A stretch of DNA of 64,000 nt, taken from the NCBI RefSeq assembly GCF_023973165.1, contig NZ_CP099547.1:1860001-1924000 (forward strand), read 5' to 3'. How positions within the stretch are numbered: position 1 is the stretch's first letter; each line of letters begins with the position of its first letter. Made by a program: the position numbers and the translations under genes. This DNA is from Arcanobacterium pinnipediorum. Lineage in GTDB: Bacteria > Actinomycetota > Actinomycetes > Actinomycetales > Actinomycetaceae. Positions 1 through 7,479 of this stretch are shown here, piece by piece. The notes beneath the pieces are model-generated. The model was not told where the DNA came from. It made no database searches and worked only from the letters and a program-made list of their open reading frames with translations.

Positions 1-325
1 GATCTGATTCTTTCTCTGCTGCTTCGCTTTTGGTTAGCTCACCGATACGTTTCGCTGCGGGCTTGCGCAATGATTCTTTTTCAATCTCTGGATTCAATTT
101 AGTGGCGATATCGAGCACTTCGTCAACAAGTTTTCCAGAACGCACTGAGAGATCTAGGCTAGCTTCTTCATATTTTCCGCGGATACCACGCTTAATGCTC
201 TGAGATGAGTGCATCGCGCGCAATGCACCACCCAGCATAAGACGTTTCGGAGTTCCGGAATCGTCGCGATTAAGGTTCGAATATGGGACGTTAGAAATTA
301 TGTGTAGTGTTAGATTCTTTGCCAT
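1..325 (-). CDS. cas7e: Cas7e (CasC/Cse4), Cascade backbone subunit, N-terminal part
   Basis: The reading frame begins at ATG 325 and runs off the left edge, so only about 108 N-terminal residues are visible. The start MAKNLTLHIISNVPYSNLNRDD and the following PKRLMLGGALRAMHSSQSIKR are typical of Cas7e, the six-copy backbone subunit of type I-E Cascade that binds the crRNA spacer. It follows cse2 by about 30 bp in the same direction, the standard cse2-cas7 order; AAGGAAAATC just before the start is a plausible ribosome site. cas5e is not in view and probably lies further left. Assignment rests on N-terminal motifs and context. Confidence 0.88.
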   Translation of the reverse strand, partial: MAKNLTLHIISNVPYSNLNRDDSGTPKRLMLGGALRAMHSSQSIKRGIRGKYEEASLDLSVRSGKLVDEVLDIATKLNPEIEKESLRKPAAKRIGELTKSEAAEKESD

Positions 326-356
326 GATTTTCCTTAAGTTGCTTTATGGATGGTAA

Positions 357-965
357 TTAGTTCTCAGAAGTATCAGCAGTTTGGCCGATACTGCCGTAAT
401 AGTCTTTTAAAATTTGCATTCTTAACGCACGGGACTCCTCGCTTACGCCATTTCCCCATCGGGTAAGTAATCGATAAATTGAGAAATAATCGCATGCTGG
501 AGGATTCGTTAATGAGTTTGCCATTTGCATTAATCGCCAGATAGACCGAAATGCTTCTTCAAAATCTTGGGTGTGAATGTAGGATAAACGTCGAGCAATC
601 TCATCTGGTTTTCTAGGGTCGAAAGAAACCTGTTGGTCTTGTTTCTTTTGTCTAGCCCACGCTACCGTCAATTCACTACACCAAGTACCAAATGATTTGA
701 ATTTTCGTTCCTCAGTTTCTTGAGACTGTGGAATATCAATAAATTCAGCAATAAGAGCAGCCACTCGCACTGCTGTTGTGCGAACTTCTGGTCGCACATC
801 GGGCCCTAACGCAGGGTATATGTATGGATATGCGTAATGTTCAGTAAACGGATCAGCTCCACGCCGAATGTTGGCTCGTTGTTGCCTAAAAGTATCTTTT
901 GTTCGTCGATCTAGAATTTGATAGATCAACGCGTATTTTGCCTTATCGTCTACATTATTAACCAC
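357..965 (-). CDS. cse2: Cse2/CasB (Cas11e), Cascade small subunit
   Basis: I place the start at GTG 965, giving 202 residues, because AGGAGG sits 6 nt upstream and the longer in-frame reading (to 1085) would overlap cas8e by about 100 bp. Cse2 is the dimeric belly subunit of type I-E Cascade that stabilises the R-loop. The protein is rich in basic and aromatic residues (TKDTFRQQRANIRRG; SYIHTQDFEEAFRSIWRLMQMANS) and matches the usual Cse2 length of 160-200. It lies between cas8e (19-bp gap holding the ribosome site) and cas7e, the conserved order. Confidence 0.87.
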   Translation of the reverse strand: MVNNVDDKAKYALIYQILDRRTKDTFRQQRANIRRGADPFTEHYAYPYIYPALGPDVRPEVRTTAVRVAALIAEFIDIPQSQETEERKFKSFGTWCSELTVAWARQKKQDQQVSFDPRKPDEIARRLSYIHTQDFEEAFRSIWRLMQMANSLTNPPACDYFSIYRLLTRWGNGVSEESRALRMQILKDYYGSIGQTADTSEN

Positions 966-984
966 GTTACCCCTCCTATTCTTT

Positions 985-2616
985 CTAATTTTCCTCGGTT
1001 GTGCTGTAGTGATCGCGAATGATTTTACGAATGATACGCGAAAGACTTGCACGCACTGCATAAATTTGTTGCGAATGTTGACCAATAAATGGATCTGTTA
1101 CTCGATCAAACGTTTGCATTGCCGCACGATACATTCCTTCTGCTAGTTCCTCACTGGCTAGAGTGCCAGCTCGAAGCTCACTCATATATGTTTCGTAAAC
1201 TGGAGTTATTTGGCGCCAAAACTCAGCTGAAGCATCTGCCTTTGAGTTTTCTAGGGCATCTAATGCAAGTGCCGGGTAGCCACTAGCTTCACGTTTCGAA
1301 TCTGAGGCATTTCGACGGCGGAACACTCCTGTAACACTACGATGGATAGTACGAATTAACTGCGCTTTCCATCGAACTTCGTTTCGCTGTTGAGGCCTTA
1401 ACCCGAAACCCCAAACGTCAGGATCGGCGAAAAAGACCTCGGAGGCTCTTACACTGGGTGACGATGCAGTTCCTTCAATCTGGTGCCTAAAGAAAATAGG
1501 CATACGATCTTCAGCATCGCTTGGGAGCACATTAGCATTACCGGAATTCAATAAAGCAGCAAGTTTATCTTCGGCAGCCCACTCGATTGCCAAATCAGTT
1601 CCATCTCGACCAAAGTCGATTCGTTGAGCTTTCTTGGCACCATCACCCAATTTTGAATCTCCCATATAGAGGTACATTGGGTCATTCTCATTTCGAATAT
1701 CCCACCACTCTTTTAACGCTTTTTCAGAGTCTTTACCGACATAACTAATTGGTAACCACTGTGGTGGAACACCTCCAACACGAACTCCAGCCAAAAGATA
1801 TTGGCCATTTTCTTCGTTCCAATAACAAGCTGCAGTATTGGAGCTCCACGTCCCCATCCACAACGGATGAAGCAGTTCGTTTGGCAGCTTCGATAAACTC
1901 ATTTCTCGGTCTGCCCATGCCGGAAGTCCTTGTCCTTCAACCCATTTCTTCGGCAATGACGCAAGGAGTGAATACAGGAAACTCTCTCCGTCGACTCTCC
2001 AAATAAATTCAGTAGCCGCATTTCCTTTGCCTAAGAATCGAATTCCTGGCGCACCCATCCGAGTTTTATCGCCATCATATTTATTGTTGCCTGCCATAGA
2101 GTAGTAGTGGTAGGTCACTAATTTCATAACTGCATCAGATAAAGAGAGCTCCGTTGGGAAACTGACGATAAGGTTCCAATAATCTTCTCCTCGGTCCGAG
2201 GGCATAGCAGGTGAAAGTTTCTTGACTTCTTGATCCCCAGGTCCTATTTTACGCGAAGTGTCTTTATCTGATTTGGGAGGCAAAACAGGCCGTTGCATAA
2301 AAGGATGGACCGAATCAAAAATATTAGTGCTAGGCGATAGTACATCCAAAGCATGGTCTACAGCACGACCGCTGAAACCCTTAGTAGACAAGGCGACCAT
2401 GTCTGTTGCATTATCCCATTCAAAATCCTCTTCATAACGAAGTGCAACCGCAACAACTGATAGTAAAAATCTAAACGTTGCCGAGACGTCAAATGCTGGC
2501 TTTTGCAGATTCAACATAAAATCCGGTTCATGGGCCCGTAATAGTGCTTCACGAACAGAAACGTCACCTTGTGTTGTGGAGACCCAATTAATATCGGTTA
2601 ATGCATTGATATCCAT
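985..2616 (-). CDS. cas8e: Cas8e (CasA/Cse1), Cascade large subunit
   Basis: Start chosen at ATG 2616 (543 residues, MDINALTDINWVSTTQGDVS), preceded by GAGGGGCAGAGGAAG; the reading upstream of it is poor coding sequence from the divergent intergenic region. Cas8e recognises the PAM and recruits Cas3 in type I-E interference. The opening with an early INW(V) and SVREAL, the FRFLLSVVAVALR helix, and the C-terminal four-helix-like segment are typical of Cse1. Length is a little above the E. coli protein (502). It is the first gene of the minus-strand cas8e-cse2-cas7e operon, and its promoter contains the proposed self-targeting site of the crRNA-like element. Confidence 0.9.
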   Translation of the reverse strand: MDINALTDINWVSTTQGDVSVREALLRAHEPDFMLNLQKPAFDVSATFRFLLSVVAVALRYEEDFEWDNATDMVALSTKGFSGRAVDHALDVLSPSTNIFDSVHPFMQRPVLPPKSDKDTSRKIGPGDQEVKKLSPAMPSDRGEDYWNLIVSFPTELSLSDAVMKLVTYHYYSMAGNNKYDGDKTRMGAPGIRFLGKGNAATEFIWRVDGESFLYSLLASLPKKWVEGQGLPAWADREMSLSKLPNELLHPLWMGTWSSNTAACYWNEENGQYLLAGVRVGGVPPQWLPISYVGKDSEKALKEWWDIRNENDPMYLYMGDSKLGDGAKKAQRIDFGRDGTDLAIEWAAEDKLAALLNSGNANVLPSDAEDRMPIFFRHQIEGTASSPSVRASEVFFADPDVWGFGLRPQQRNEVRWKAQLIRTIHRSVTGVFRRRNASDSKREASGYPALALDALENSKADASAEFWRQITPVYETYMSELRAGTLASEELAEGMYRAAMQTFDRVTDPFIGQHSQQIYAVRASLSRIIRKIIRDHYSTTEEN

Positions 2617-2652
2617 CTTCCTCTGCCCCTCATAGTGATTGGTGTAACATAA

Positions 2653-2681
2653 AGCGTAGTACCTGAATATAATTTTTTCAA
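2653..2681 (-). promoter_or_regulatory. Candidate cas8e operon promoter
   Basis: On the minus strand TTGAAA (2681-2676) is followed after 17 nt by TACGCT (2658-2653), which fits the TTGACA / TAnnnT pattern of actinobacterial housekeeping promoters. Transcription would begin near 2646, about 30 nt before the cas8e start. An alternative pair, TTGTTT (2693-2688) with TATATT 16 nt on, lies slightly upstream. Either way the -35 element touches or overlaps the 15-bp match to the mini-spacer. Confidence 0.5.
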
Positions 2682-2697
2682 CTTGTAAAACAATGTT
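2680..2697 (-). promoter_or_regulatory. Self-target of crRNA-like element in cas8e promoter (AAC PAM plus 15-bp match)
   Basis: On the minus strand AAC (2697-2695) is followed by ATTGTTTTACAAGTT (2694-2680), identical over all 15 nt to the mini-spacer at 2801-2787. AAC is one of the two PAMs deduced from overlapping spacers 23 and 34 of array 1. Cascade bound here would cover the -35 region of cas8e. The 15-nt match begins at the PAM-proximal seed end. Confidence 0.6.
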
Positions 2698-2757
2698 GAT
2701 TTTAATAAAAAAGCAATGTACTTTTGAGATAGAGGGAAATTCCTCCAGAGACCAGAG

Positions 2758-2830
2758 CAATCTACCCCCGCAAATGCGGGGAAACTAACTTGTAAAACAA
2801 TGGAAATACCCCCATAACTATGGGGAACTG
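2758..2830 (-). ncRNA. Candidate CreR-type cas-regulating crRNA-like RNA (pseudo-repeat / 15-nt spacer / pseudo-repeat)
   Basis: Read on the minus strand: pseudo-repeat A (2830-2802), a 15-nt mini-spacer (2801-2787), pseudo-repeat B (2786-2758). Pseudo-repeat A is 29 nt like the array repeat. It keeps the whole 3' part GGGGGTATTTCC that gives the crRNA 5' handle and keeps a hairpin, although the middle 8 nt differ. Pseudo-repeat B keeps the CCCCGC..GCGGGGGTA core but has lost both ends. The mini-spacer ATTGTTTTACAAGTT recurs exactly at the cas8e promoter. Crinkled repeats around a short guide to a cas promoter are the hallmark of published CreR RNAs in several CRISPR types; this assignment is inference from sequence only. 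An alternative is a decayed two-repeat CRISPR remnant. Confidence 0.6.
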
Positions 2831-2834
2831 AATA

Positions 2835-2843
2835 ATAATAGCA
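2835..2843 (-). promoter_or_regulatory. Extended -10 element for the crRNA-like RNA
   Basis: TGCTATTAT on the minus strand matches an extended -10 (TGnTATAAT with one change). It would start transcription at about 2828, at the first bases of pseudo-repeat A. No good -35 is visible, as is common with extended -10 promoters. Confidence 0.4.
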
Positions 2844-2863
2844 TCTACGCTGAAGGGGCGGAC

Positions 2864-3562
2864 ATGGTCGAGTCACTCTATCTGACAAAATATCCTATTC
2901 ATCTTGCACTCAGTCAGAAAGCCGCTAACAAACCACGAAACGGCTGGGATGAAACTGACCCACAATTCCGCCACCGAGCAGTTATGGCGATCTTCGATAC
3001 TGTTGATTCTGATAAGCCTCGAGAAGATGCTGCTATACTGTTCCGCGCTGACTTTCTAGCTGGCCAGGCACCTTTCTTCTTAATCCAATCGAAGATCCCG
3101 CCAGTGCATGCCCCGTTCGGAACGCAAACTGTAGAGCGAAAAATGGAGCTGTTGCCAACTGGAACTCCAGTTAGTTTTCGACTAGCAGTTAATGCGATTC
3201 GCCGAAGAACAATTCCTACCAATGTCGCGTCCCAAGGTTCCCACGTTATAACCACTCCAATTCCGTTCGATTTTTCTCCAAAAACTACCGAAGATGCATA
3301 TAATCACGAAACAATGACGCCATGGCTAAATAACAAGCTCAAACTAGCCCTCGGTGACGTAACAATAACCAACCATCAGCGTGAACTCTTAGGCATTGAC
3401 CGAAACGGGAAGTCTACGAGTTCTATGACAATCCAAGTCGATACTGTAGACGCGATAGCAACCGTTGTAGACGGGAGTGAACTCAACAATCTCATTCTTC
3501 ATGGCGTCGGTCGAGCCAAGGCCTACGGATGTGGATTACTGACAATACAGGCTTTAGCATGA
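2864..3562 (+). CDS. cas6e: Cas6e (CasE/Cse3), crRNA-processing endoribonuclease
   Basis: 232 residues from ATG 2864, with AAGGGGCGG just upstream. Cas6e cuts pre-crRNA at the base of the repeat hairpin and stays on the crRNA in Cascade. The glycine-rich C-terminal loop GVGRAKAYGCGLLTI is the family signature. His37 in PQFRHRAVMAIF aligns by position with the catalytic histidine of CasE (my inference from the N-terminal context). It is the first gene of the plus-strand operon, overlapping cas3 by 4 nt. In most I-E loci cas6e lies between cas5e and cas1, so a cas6e-cas3-cas1-cas2 order is unusual. Confidence 0.93.
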   Translation: MVESLYLTKYPIHLALSQKAANKPRNGWDETDPQFRHRAVMAIFDTVDSDKPREDAAILFRADFLAGQAPFFLIQSKIPPVHAPFGTQTVERKMELLPTGTPVSFRLAVNAIRRRTIPTNVASQGSHVITTPIPFDFSPKTTEDAYNHETMTPWLNNKLKLALGDVTITNHQRELLGIDRNGKSTSSMTIQVDTVDAIATVVDGSELNNLILHGVGRAKAYGCGLLTIQALA

Positions 3563-6198
3563 ACACTCGAACGGAACTGTGGGCAAAACAAGACGGATTT
3601 GATAAAACATATCCATTACTTGCTCATTTACTTGACACCACAACGATTGCTGGTGTTCTCTATGACCTCTGGCTCCGTGATGGATTACGTCAACTATTCC
3701 ACGAAAATCTTGGAAATAAGGCTAAATCCATCGTCCAATGCATTGCGGGACTTCATGACGTCGGTAAAGCTAGTCCACTATTCCAACAACGGCCTGCGGA
3801 TAAGGCACAACACTGGGAAGATATCCGAAGAAAAATAAAAGATTCCGGCAACTATAGGAGTCTTGTGGGCTCATCGATTGCCTTAGATCGAACAAAAGAA
3901 GAAGCACGGCGCCATGAGCGACTTTCTGCCTACGCAAGCCAATCTATACTGCCTTCTCCACGCCAATCTGCCAAAAGAACATGGTTGCATTTAGCTCTTG
4001 GCGGGCATCACGGAAGATTCTGTGCCATAAGTAAGGCTTCTGACTCGAGAGCTCTCCTCCAAGACCTAGAATATGGCGGCTGGACTGCTGCCCAGAACGA
4101 CTTAACGGACGCCGTACGGGCAGCCTGCCACCTCGATCGTGAAGATATTCCAGAACAGCTAGATTCAACTTTGACGTTGCTTCTTTCCGGACTGATTGTT
4201 TTGGCTGATCGGATCGCTTCTGGAGAACCATTCGTTGACGGCGGATTTGCTTTGCTTGCCAATTCCCCGGACATACTTGAAGATCCAGCACGTTGGATAA
4301 TTGAACGCGAAAAAGAAGCTGTATCACGGGTTCGTGCCACAGTGGGTGTATATTCCCCTTGGAAGGACGAAGAGGCGGCTAAGCATGCAATTTTAGGCGA
4401 TTATGACCCGCGCCCGATTCAGCAAGAAGCTCTCAATGCCCGAGAAGGGTTGTGGTCATTGATGGCTACTACTGGTAGCGGTAAAACTGAAGCCGCATTG
4501 TTGCGCCATTCTACCCGCCCAGAACGTCTCATTTTCTTGCTACCCACGCAGGCCACATCTAACGCTATTATGCGTCGAGTTCAGCACGCTTATCGAGACA
4601 CAAGCAATGTAGCGGCATTGGCCCACGGCTTAGCTTCGGTGGAAGATTTTTACCAACAACCACTTTCAATGTACGACGACGAAGCACAATACGTTTCACG
4701 TGAAAACCAGACCGATCAACCCAGTGGACTATATCCGTCATCATTTGTTCGTGCCGGTGCCGCCCGACTTTTCGCTCCTGTTTGTGTAGGAACAATCGAT
4801 CAAGCATTGGCTTCTGCATTACCTGGGAAGTGGATACATTTCAGACTTCTAGCGCTAGCTAATGCACATATTGTTATCGACGAAGTTCATACCCTTGATG
4901 TTTACCAAACCAAGTTATTAGAAGAGTTGCTGCCATGGTTAGCAAAGACTCGGACTCGAGTAACATTCTTAACTGCCACGATGCCTAGTGAACAGCGTCA
5001 GCAACTGATTTCCGCATATTCTCAGGCAGAAAAAGAACTTGAACCACCAGTTTTCCCATCGATCGACGTCGTTACCGAAACCCAAACTGCCTCAATTCCA
5101 GTTGAGTCTCTCACTGCAACTATGGCAATTGACCTGCGCCAAACAGAATATGATTCCCTCGTTGACTCCCACGTACTTTGGCACGAAGAAGTACGTGCGA
5201 AGTTTCCACAAGCACGCCTGGGAATTATTTGTAACACTGTAGCGCGAGCGCAAGAAACTGCGCGAGAAATTGCTAAAAATGGCGAGACCGTCGTAGTTTT
5301 ACATTCACGAATGACTGCAGAACATCGCCGTCAAAATGCGCAGTTACTTCTTAATTTGCTTGGCCCAGATGGGACTGGCACGAACGTGACCGTTGTAGGA
5401 ACGCAGGCGATCGAGGCTTCTCTCGATATCGATCTTGATTTTTTGAATACCGAAATTTGTCCGGCACCGTCACTCGTTCAGCGTGCTGGCAGGCAGTGGC
5501 GCCGAAATGATCCTCTTCGCGAGTCTCGCTGCCCTGGGGAAACCCAGAAAAAACTCACTGTGACCTGGTTCGACTCTGACCAAAGCGGGCCTTATCTACC
5601 ATATTTGGCTGCGGAGATTAAACACACCCATGAGTGGCTTGATCAACACTCCCAACTTGTGATTCCAGACGATGCACAAGAGTTTATCGACTCTGCTCAC
5701 GTTAAATTTGAGAACGCAATCACCGATTTTGATATGGAAGCTATAACTAAAGGAGCTTTGAAGGGGATGCGTGCAGAATCTAACCGCGCCCGGATAACAG
5801 ACGCCTTAACAGAGCGCTCTATCGTTGGGAATTTCGTTGCACTCACCACGAATAATCCGGCAGATGAATCAACAACACGACTTATCGATGAAGGATCTAC
5901 TGCTCGATTCATTCTAGGCGGCTCAGAATCTACGATTCCAGGTGCATGGCCCAAAACAGTAGAGGAACTTCTAGCCTTATCTTCACGGGATAAAGATGCC
6001 ATTAGAGAGGCATTACATGCCTCCATACCTCTCTCTTTACCCCGTAATTCAGAGCAAGATTTTGTCGAACGTCTTAACGCGATCTCGTTATCTGAATCCC
6101 GTTCACTTTTGAATGGTTATTACTTCGTTCCTAACGCCGATCAGTTCTACGATGCGCAAATCGGTTTTACTGGTCCAGTACAACCTCTAAAGCCATGA
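3559..6198 (+). CDS. cas3: Cas3, HD nuclease-helicase of type I-E interference
   Basis: Start at ATG 3559, inside an ATGA overlap with the cas6e stop, giving 879 residues. Cas3 is recruited by target-bound Cascade, nicks and degrades DNA. An HD domain is at the N-terminus (HD dyad about 66-67, in GLHDVGKAS). The superfamily 2 helicase follows, with ATTGSGKTEAAL (Walker A, about 315), IDEVHTLD (DEVH box, about 455), FLTATMPS (motif III) and SLVQRAGRQWRRN (motif VI). Full length and uninterrupted, so interference looks possible. The stop overlaps cas1 by 4 nt, implying translational coupling through the operon. Confidence 0.95.
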   Translation: MNTRTELWAKQDGFDKTYPLLAHLLDTTTIAGVLYDLWLRDGLRQLFHENLGNKAKSIVQCIAGLHDVGKASPLFQQRPADKAQHWEDIRRKIKDSGNYRSLVGSSIALDRTKEEARRHERLSAYASQSILPSPRQSAKRTWLHLALGGHHGRFCAISKASDSRALLQDLEYGGWTAAQNDLTDAVRAACHLDREDIPEQLDSTLTLLLSGLIVLADRIASGEPFVDGGFALLANSPDILEDPARWIIEREKEAVSRVRATVGVYSPWKDEEAAKHAILGDYDPRPIQQEALNAREGLWSLMATTGSGKTEAALLRHSTRPERLIFLLPTQATSNAIMRRVQHAYRDTSNVAALAHGLASVEDFYQQPLSMYDDEAQYVSRENQTDQPSGLYPSSFVRAGAARLFAPVCVGTIDQALASALPGKWIHFRLLALANAHIVIDEVHTLDVYQTKLLEELLPWLAKTRTRVTFLTATMPSEQRQQLISAYSQAEKELEPPVFPSIDVVTETQTASIPVESLTATMAIDLRQTEYDSLVDSHVLWHEEVRAKFPQARLGIICNTVARAQETAREIAKNGETVVVLHSRMTAEHRRQNAQLLLNLLGPDGTGTNVTVVGTQAIEASLDIDLDFLNTEICPAPSLVQRAGRQWRRNDPLRESRCPGETQKKLTVTWFDSDQSGPYLPYLAAEIKHTHEWLDQHSQLVIPDDAQEFIDSAHVKFENAITDFDMEAITKGALKGMRAESNRARITDALTERSIVGNFVALTTNNPADESTTRLIDEGSTARFILGGSESTIPGAWPKTVEELLALSSRDKDAIREALHASIPLSLPRNSEQDFVERLNAISLSESRSLLNGYYFVPNADQFYDAQIGFTGPVQPLKP

Positions 6199-7148
6199 GT
6201 TATTCACAAGAGGCACTTGCTTTTAGCACAATACCGGCAAATCATCAGGTACGAATTGAAGACAGAATATCGTTTCTGTATTTAGAGTATTGCCTAGTAC
6301 GACAAGATCGCACCGGCGTCGTCGCCATTCAAGACGCTACTGACGACGACGATAACCCAGACTCTGAAGCAACCGTAACTCGAATCCAACTACCCGTCGC
6401 CGGATTAGGAGTGTTGTGCCTTGGACCTGGAACAAGTATCTCTAATGCAGCAATAACATCATGTGCGCGGTCGGGATGTACTGTTGTCTTTTCTGGAGGT
6501 GGCGGCGTTAATGCCTACACGCATGCAACTCCACTGTCATCTTCCGCGAAATGGGCCATTGCTCAAGCACGCTTGATAGCTTCCCCCGATGCGCAAAAAA
6601 TTGCTGCCATTAAGCTCTATTCGAAGCAATTCGGTGCTGGGCAGGTCAGGGATGCTTCAATCAAAGTCATGCGCGGTATCGAAGGACGCATCATGCGCAC
6701 AACATACCGGGATTTAGCCAAAAAAGCCAAGATTAAAGGTTTCAAGAGAGATACAGCTGCTACTGATCCAGTAAATACTGGGCTGAATGTAGCAAATTCT
6801 ATTATGTACGGAGTTGCAGCTACGGTATGCGCAGCTATAGGTGTAAATCCTGCTTTGGGAATCATCCATCGCGGGGATATTCGCGCTCTTCTCTTCGATC
6901 TCGCAGATCTCTACAAAGCCCGAGTTGTCCTACCTCTTGTTTTTAAACATGCGCACGACGAAGATCCAATCAGTGAAATTAGACGCGACCTGCGCCAGGA
7001 GATTCATAGGCAACACATTATGGAAGATATGCTGGGCACACTCATGGAAATCTTAGAACCCCATCTTCCCAACCGCACTGATGATCGATTAATTGACGAC
7101 CACGGCGAGGTCGCAGGACATACCCAATACGGAAAAGAAGATGAATGA
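6195..7148 (+). CDS. cas1: Cas1e, spacer-acquisition integrase
   Basis: 317 residues; ATG 6195 overlaps the cas3 stop. Cas1 with Cas2 forms the complex that inserts new spacers. The type I-E family is evident from the N-terminal RIEDRISFLYLEYCLVRQDRTGVV, the central GIEGRIMRTTYRDLAKK carrying the first metal-binding acidic residue, and NPALGIIHRGDIRALLFDLADLYK carrying the conserved histidine and aspartate. Length is normal (E. coli 305). It is an intact gene, and the terminal overlap with cas2 indicates coupled expression. Confidence 0.95.
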   Translation: MSYSQEALAFSTIPANHQVRIEDRISFLYLEYCLVRQDRTGVVAIQDATDDDDNPDSEATVTRIQLPVAGLGVLCLGPGTSISNAAITSCARSGCTVVFSGGGGVNAYTHATPLSSSAKWAIAQARLIASPDAQKIAAIKLYSKQFGAGQVRDASIKVMRGIEGRIMRTTYRDLAKKAKIKGFKRDTAATDPVNTGLNVANSIMYGVAATVCAAIGVNPALGIIHRGDIRALLFDLADLYKARVVLPLVFKHAHDEDPISEIRRDLRQEIHRQHIMEDMLGTLMEILEPHLPNRTDDRLIDDHGEVAGHTQYGKEDE

Positions 7149-7459
7149 TGTTTGCAGTTCTGACATTAACCGCTGTTCCTGACCACCTCCATGGTTATGT
7201 GACCCGCTTTCTAACCGAAGCAGATAGTGGAATTTATATCGGAAACATTTCACGCAACGTATGCGATCGTTTATGGGAACGCGTGAGCACTACACTTGAA
7301 GATGGTACTTCTACTATGATTTATAGCGACCCTAAACGCGAACAAGGATTCTCTATGCTGACCGCAGGTAAAAATTCTCGACAAATTATTGACCTTGATG
7401 GTCTCGTTGTCGTATCCCTACGTCCCGGACGTGGAGAATCTAAAATTCGAAATCGTTGA
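7145..7459 (+). CDS. cas2: Cas2e, spacer-acquisition subunit
   Basis: 104 residues. ATG 7145 lies within the ATGA overlap with the cas1 stop; a second ATG follows immediately (7148). The sequence MMFAVLTLTAVPDHLHGYVTRFL, then GIYIGNISRNVCDRLWERV, is the type I-E (CasTM/Cse-type) Cas2 signature. It acts as a structural dimer bridging two Cas1 dimers. The stop is only 20 bp before the first CRISPR repeat, leaving no room for a classic AT-rich leader unless it lies in the 3' part of cas2. Confidence 0.93.
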   Translation: MMFAVLTLTAVPDHLHGYVTRFLTEADSGIYIGNISRNVCDRLWERVSTTLEDGTSTMIYSDPKREQGFSMLTAGKNSRQIIDLDGLVVVSLRPGRGESKIRNR

Positions 7460-7479
7460 AAATAAAGGGTTCCGTTAGT

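Noticed and set aside
2732..2745. Dyad GAGGGAAATTCCTC in the cas gap as operator
   Set aside because: Short and imperfect; no second copy. Could be chance.
2598..2888. Minus-strand 96-codon ORF across the cas8e-cas6e gap
   Set aside because: It runs through the pseudo-repeats and promoter elements in a frame without a ribosome site; the region is better explained as regulatory.
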